Below are positions 60,527 to 64,000 of a stretch of 64,000 bases of DNA, one piece after another. Source of the DNA: Lachnospiraceae bacterium. Its GTDB lineage: Bacteria; Bacillota; Clostridia; Lachnospirales; Lachnospiraceae. The first letter of the stretch is position 1; every line of letters starts with the position of its first letter. Location: contig JAEEUS010000007.1 in assembly GCA_016290615.1 (NCBI GenBank), positions 1-64,000 on the forward strand, in the 5' to 3' direction. Made by a program: the position numbers and the translations under genes. The notes beneath the pieces were generated by a model that was not told the origin of the DNA, made no database searches, and was given only the letters and a program-made list of their open reading frames with translations.

Positions 60527-61501
60527 ATGAGTATCAAATGGGGTGTACTTGGGACAGCGGATATCGCAAAGGGATGCACGATCCCGGGAATGCTGCAGGC
60601 TGATAACTGTGAGCTTTATGCAATAGCAGGAAGAAATGAAGCAAAGGCAGAAAGCTTTAAGAACGAGTTTGGATTTAAAAAAGCGTATGTCGGATATGAT
60701 GCGCTACTTGCTGACAATGAAGTACAGGCTGTCTATATACCGCTTCCGAACAGTCTTCACTGTGAATGGGTAATAAAGGCTTTAAAGGCAGGCAAGCATG
60801 TCCTGTGTGAGAAGCCGATGGCTCTTAGTGTGGATGAATTAAGACTGATGTATAAAACTGCTGAAGAAAACGGCGTCATTTTAATGGAGGCGTTTGCATA
60901 TCTTCACAGTCCGTATGTTAAGTCTCTTAAAGACGATATATCAAGCGGTATCATCGGTGACATATTCTATATCGATACTGCATTTGTCACACAGGGCTAT
61001 GAAGAGGATATCAGGATCCATAAGGAGCTTGGCGGCGGTGCCATATATGATCTGGGTTGCTACTGTACAACAATGATACTGTCTCTTACAGATGGTGAAC
61101 CGACATATGTTAAGGCCTGCGCGGAGTTTAATGAAAACGGTGTCGATACTTTCTCTTCCGGTATCATGGCATTTGAAAACGGAACAAGAGCATCATGGAA
61201 TGTCGGAATGGTCCTCGGTAAAGGCACAAACGGTCGTATGGACAGACTATACATTCATGGAACCAAAGGCATAATAAGATCATCGGTTGAGTATAATCAG
61301 GAAGGTGAGCTCAGCTATACGATAGAAGCTGATGGAAAGATAATCACACGAAACGTTAATGCAGGACAGAATTATGCACTTGAAGTACAACAGCTCGGAA
61401 GATGTATAGAAAACGGTGAAAAGCCATATGTTTCAGCTGACTTCTCACTAAGAAATGCAAAAGTGATAGACAGGATACTTACCGATATCGGTTATAAATA
61501 A
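60527..61501 (+). CDS. Gfo/Idh/MocA-family oxidoreductase
   Basis: 324 aa. Start ATG 60527 chosen because GGAGG lies 8 bases upstream (ATG 60521 is only 2 bases away). Rossmann start GVLGTADIAKG, catalytic EKPMALS and C-terminal sheet. Oxidises or reduces sugars or inositols with NAD(P). Third gene of the ADH-SDR operon. Its stop overlaps the end of the phosphopantetheinyl transferase gene on the other strand. Confidence 0.93.
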   Translation: MSIKWGVLGTADIAKGCTIPGMLQADNCELYAIAGRNEAKAESFKNEFGFKKAYVGYDALLADNEVQAVYIPLPNSLHCEWVIKALKAGKHVLCEKPMALSVDELRLMYKTAEENGVILMEAFAYLHSPYVKSLKDDISSGIIGDIFYIDTAFVTQGYEEDIRIHKELGGGAIYDLGCYCTTMILSLTDGEPTYVKACAEFNENGVDTFSSGIMAFENGTRASWNVGMVLGKGTNGRMDRLYIHGTKGIIRSSVEYNQEGELSYTIEADGKIITRNVNAGQNYALEVQQLGRCIENGEKPYVSADFSLRNAKVIDRILTDIGYK

Positions 61502-62130
61502 TAGCTGATCAGACTATCAGCGCTTACAGATACGGGTAATACCTTATCTTTGCAGTCTGAATATACTGAGAAGATATAATCGTTTTCACAAAAACAAGCA
61601 AGTTTGTCATCATGCTCTTTTGCGAGCATGTTAACAGAAGTGATATCAAAGGCTAAGCCTGTACCAAGATACTTGGTATAGGCTTCCTTTTTTGTCCATA
61701 TCTCGAAGAAATGCTTATCATCATTAAGACTTTCAACATAGTCTATCTCATTTGGATGAAAGCATCTTTTCATTATGTTGTATTTAAGAGGTCTGATGCG
61801 TTCGACATCCACACCTACTTTTCCTGTATCGGTAACACTGCAAAGGATCATGCCTTTTGTGTGAGATATATTAAAATCTATAGAGTCATGACCATTCAAA
61901 AACGGTTTGCCGTGTTCTGTCCTTGAGAAGATTAGGTCACTGTTTTTATAACCTGTCATCTCGCAGATCGCATATCTGACAAGCAGTGCCGAATATAGGG
62001 TGAGCAGTTTTGAATCATCAAATCTGACGCGATCTATGGCGGCTTTTCTTTCTTCGGAAACGAAATTTATCAGGTTTCGTTCATTTTCACAAAAGGATGA
62101 AGTTGTAAGTGGCATATAATATGTGAGCAT
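61492..62130 (-). CDS. Sfp-type 4'-phosphopantetheinyl transferase
   Basis: 212 aa, ATG 62130 (AGGA 6-7 bases upstream; GTG 62145 is the alternative). Metal and CoA-binding motifs GVDVERIRP and FEIWTKKEAYTKYLGTGL, and GKPFLNG with NISHTKG: the W-K-E-A core of the Sfp family. It transfers phosphopantetheine to carrier proteins of NRPS, PKS or fatty acid systems. No carrier-protein gene lies nearby. ATG directly follows the regulator stop. Confidence 0.93.
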   Translation of the reverse strand: MLTYYMPLTTSSFCENERNLINFVSEERKAAIDRVRFDDSKLLTLYSALLVRYAICEMTGYKNSDLIFSRTEHGKPFLNGHDSIDFNISHTKGMILCSVTDTGKVGVDVERIRPLKYNIMKRCFHPNEIDYVESLNDDKHFFEIWTKKEAYTKYLGTGLAFDITSVNMLAKEHDDKLACFCENDYIFSVYSDCKDKVLPVSVSADSLISYYL

Positions 62131-62131
62131 T

Positions 62132-62428
62132 TTATATTCCTGCACTGTCTTCTATTATCTGTTTGAGCAAAGCAACATATTCCTCAAACTGTGTCATGCC
62201 GTGATCGGTCAGGGTATATGTTGATTTGGATTTTTTGTTCTCTATTACTTTATCGGAGGTGATATAGTGCCATTCTTCCAGCTTCATCAGCTGTACGCTG
62301 AGATTGCCCTTTGTTGTCTGGGTCAGAGTAAGCAGCTCGTTGAAGGTCTTGGAAGAAGAGACCAGTGAACTGATTATCTTTATCCTTAACTTCTGGCAGA
62401 GTGCCTCCGGGATCTCATTCATGTTCAT
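62132..62428 (-). CDS. Small winged-helix regulator
   Basis: 98 aa. Winged helix TFNELLTLTQTTKGNLSVQLM and wing KSKSTYTLTDHG, a compact MarR/ArsR-like regulator without effector domain (winged-helix DNA-binding family PF13601 type). It overlaps the membrane protein start region (ATGA) and precedes the phosphopantetheinyl transferase gene. Probable autoregulator. Confidence 0.85.
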   Translation of the reverse strand: MNMNEIPEALCQKLRIKIISSLVSSSKTFNELLTLTQTTKGNLSVQLMKLEEWHYITSDKVIENKKSKSTYTLTDHGMTQFEEYVALLKQIIEDSAGI

Positions 62429-63162
62429 GATTCTTTACCCGTAGATGCTTCTACTTTCTTCTTAATGAGTACACCAATGATTATATAACCTATACCGAAT
62501 ACAAGGAAAGCAAATATGCTCGAAAGTGTCATGTACACTTCATAGCCGGGAAAACTTATAAGTGTCGAATGGTCAGCTGTGCCCGGCAAAAAAGACAGTT
62601 CGATCATTGAAAGAAACATCTGAATAAACAGGATGATCAGACCAATGATCTTAATATAGGGTTTTCTTGATATATTTGAGTAAATGATGATGATCATTAA
62701 GAACAATACTGCGGCAGAAAGGTCTTCGGAATTTATCAGGACCATCTGGGCGGGGTCAGTCTGCGGCAGTAGACCGTTACTTATCATATTATACTGGATC
62801 AGGTTTATGATCATGCGAAATACAGGCAGCAGGATCGATATCACTGCCCATGTGTCGATTATGCTCAGGTAGAATCTGTTATTGTAGCTTTTCTCCTTTT
62901 TACAGATCAAAACATAAGCGATAAGCGGAACTGCAAAGGATAAAATACGTATAAGGACGGTAGTAAATGTAAGAAAGCCTGTGGTGATAAATGTGTTGAA
63001 TACTAGAAGCACTGACAGGTATGATGCAAGTGTCAGGACAATGTTGCATGTGCCAAAAACGATACAGAGCTTGTAAAGTCCCGTATAGCTTATCCTGGAT
63101 TCATCCATAGTGCTCTTAATGATATTGATGTTTTCTATTGCTTCATTTGCTGCTGTGTTCAT
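62425..63162 (-). CDS. Polytopic membrane protein
   Basis: 245 aa, seven membrane helices. N-terminal NTAANEAIENINIIKSTMDESR is soluble. Not recognised. First gene of the - strand operon with a winged-helix regulator and a phosphopantetheinyl transferase; such pairs (membrane protein plus winged-helix) occur as small regulatory modules in Firmicutes. Its RBS is AAAGGGAAA. Confidence 0.75.
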   Translation of the reverse strand: MNTAANEAIENINIIKSTMDESRISYTGLYKLCIVFGTCNIVLTLASYLSVLLVFNTFITTGFLTFTTVLIRILSFAVPLIAYVLICKKEKSYNNRFYLSIIDTWAVISILLPVFRMIINLIQYNMISNGLLPQTDPAQMVLINSEDLSAAVLFLMIIIIYSNISRKPYIKIIGLIILFIQMFLSMIELSFLPGTADHSTLISFPGYEVYMTLSSIFAFLVFGIGYIIIGVLIKKKVEASTGKES

Positions 63163-63206
63163 GGTCTTTCCCTTTCATGTAAACTGATGACTGTTATATG
63201 GTTTAA

Positions 63207-63234
63207 ATTATAAACCGGTTTAAAAATTTGTCAA
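63207..63234 (-). promoter_or_regulatory. Promoter of the - strand operon with a 12-bp palindrome
   Basis: On the - strand TTGACA (63234-63229), 16-base spacer, TATAAT (63212-63207). TAAACCGGTTTA (63211-63222) is a perfect palindrome overlapping spacer and -10. The winged-helix protein of the operon is the likely ligand. Confidence 0.87.
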
Positions 63235-63251
63235 CAATTATTTTTGGGCGC

Positions 63252-63278
63252 AAAAAAGGCATGTATTTCTACATGCCC
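63252..63278 (-). terminator. Rho-independent terminator of the DUF362 gene
   Basis: Read on the - strand: GGCATGTA-GAAA-TACATGCC then TTTTTT. Perfect 8-bp stem with a GAAA loop. Confidence 0.92.
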
Positions 63279-63286
63279 AGCAAATG

Positions 63287-64000
63287 CTATTTCATTGTTA
63301 TAAGTTCATATTCTCTGCTTCCTATGCCGATCTTTTGAGCATGTTCGAGAGTTTCGGCCCACGAGACATTGGGATTGCTGTTATGCCATACGTCACCGTG
63401 ATCATGGAAATGCTCACTTGCCATATTGTCGCCAAGCTGGCTGTTACGAATAGGTTCAGCCTTCTGACAAAGATCCACACAGGCCTGATCCAGGGCAACG
63501 GGATCAAAGGAAGCCAGCATTCCTATATCAGGAAGAATAGGGGCATCATTTTCTCCGTGACAGTCACAGTTTGGTGATACATCCGTAATAAGACTGATAT
63601 GGAAGCTTGGTCTGCCGCTTATGACTGCAGCGGTATATTCAGCCATACGTCTTCCTAACATCTGAGGTGCATCCCAGTTGTCATTTTCAATAGCATCAAA
63701 TGCACATGCTCCTATGCAGCGTCCGCATCCCTTGCATCTATCGGGATCGATAAATGCCTTGTTGTCACTATATATGATGGCATCGGAACCGCACTCCTTA
63801 GCACAGCGTCTGCAGCCTTTGCAAAGATCTTTTATCACATGAGGGTGGCCGCTGTTATGCTGCTGCATCTTGCCTGCACGGCTGCCGCACCCCATACCGA
63901 TGTTTTTGATCGCACCGCCGAATCCGGCCTGTTCATGACCCTTGAAGTGGTTTAGACTTACAATGATATCCGCATCCATAACAGCACGGCCTATATAGGC
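63287..64000 (-). CDS. DUF362-type ferredoxin-fold protein (5' end outside the window)
   Basis: 238 residues present, running off the right edge. DUF362 signature DADIIVSLNHFKGHEQAGFGG, then two [4Fe-4S] motifs CKGCRRCAKEC and CKGCGRCIGAC, and a C-terminal continuation of DUF362 (DPVALDQACVDL). Redox or electron-transfer role, commonly of unknown substrate in anaerobes. Closed by a terminator at 63252-63278. Confidence 0.92.
   Translation of the reverse strand, partial: AYIGRAVMDADIIVSLNHFKGHEQAGFGGAIKNIGMGCGSRAGKMQQHNSGHPHVIKDLCKGCRRCAKECGSDAIIYSDNKAFIDPDRCKGCGRCIGACAFDAIENDNWDAPQMLGRRMAEYTAAVISGRPSFHISLITDVSPNCDCHGENDAPILPDIGMLASFDPVALDQACVDLCQKAEPIRNSQLGDNMASEHFHDHGDVWHNSNPNVSWAETLEHAQKIGIGSREYELITMK

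Noticed and set aside
1-64000. CRISPR array
   Set aside because: No set of identical 25-40 base repeats with regular spacers was seen; the only tandem repeats (19442-20345) are coding heptads.
1-64000. Transposon, integron or prophage origin of the accessory gene run
   Set aside because: No transposase, integrase, terminal inverted repeats, attC-like sites or phage structural genes were found, although gene content looks acquired.
1-64000. tRNA or rRNA genes
   Set aside because: No cloverleaf with GTTCGA-type arm or rRNA-like stretch was recognised by eye; a covariance-model scan would be decisive.

Overview
The window looks like chromosomal DNA of an anaerobic, low-GC Firmicute, most likely a Lachnospiraceae member of the Butyrivibrio/Pseudobutyrivibrio type. 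This rests on the protein families (two FeoB systems, an OhrR/glutathione-peroxidase pair, a Nim-type flavoprotein, iron-containing alcohol dehydrogenase, LytTR-DUF3021, GH25 and GH43), strong AGGAGG-type ribosome binding sites, and sigma-A promoters with near-perfect TTGACA/TATAAT boxes. No rRNA, tRNA, CRISPR array, transposase or phage gene was recognised. Nearly every gene from 109 to 48583 is on the + strand, as expected for a leading-strand region.

Region 1 (1-7.0 kb): a tight operon of a dGTPase-like HD hydrolase, a Kef-type cation/proton antiporter, a membrane-anchored GH25 muramidase, a FeoA-FeoB fusion and a GNAT enzyme, closed by a strong terminator. Region 2 (7.1-11.7 kb): AraC/GyrI regulator; autoregulated TetR plus a small membrane protein; a methyltransferase; and a flavodoxin / glutathione peroxidase / OhrR peroxide-stress operon.

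Region 3 (11.7-30.5 kb): a metal-homeostasis neighbourhood. A second, separate feoA-feoB operon carries a Cys-rich small membrane protein and an HMA-domain protein. Two DtxR-family repressors, a YbtPQ/Irt-like ABC pair and a ZIP transporter lie nearby. A recurring palindrome of the form GTTAG-N6-CTAAC lies upstream of feoA, the first dtxR, the ABC pair, the serine-hydrolase/ZIP operon and the 30.4 kb intergenic region. A degenerate copy precedes what looks like a decayed feoA. Embedded here are two TetR genes with clear operators and a MacB-like ABC system whose permease carries long heptad repeats.

Region 4 (30.5-51.1 kb): a long accretion of small single-domain enzymes, mostly with gaps of a few bases or ATGA overlaps: methyltransferases, GNATs, alpha/beta hydrolases, HD and MBL hydrolases, a Nim-like protein, LarE, VOC, flavodoxins, GH43, an FMN-binding lipoprotein-like protein, an orphan precorrin-2 methyltransferase and a DUF445 protein. 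It reads as an accessory detoxification/tailoring island rather than one pathway. A possible H-type pseudoknot precedes one gene (36335-36376).

Region 5 (51.2-64 kb): an XRE regulator with an ABC exporter; a hydrolase whose ribosome binding site lies inside a terminator stem; a LytTR-DUF3021-MBL operon; an AraC gene divergent from an alcohol dehydrogenase / SDR / Gfo-Idh-MocA operon; and, on the - strand, a membrane protein / winged-helix / phosphopantetheinyl transferase operon with a palindrome inside its promoter, then a DUF362 ferredoxin-like protein running off the window edge. Nothing here is proven to be a new system. The strongest candidates for something undescribed are the distributed metal-box regulon with its two different Feo systems and two regulators, and the HD-DUF3781 fusion.
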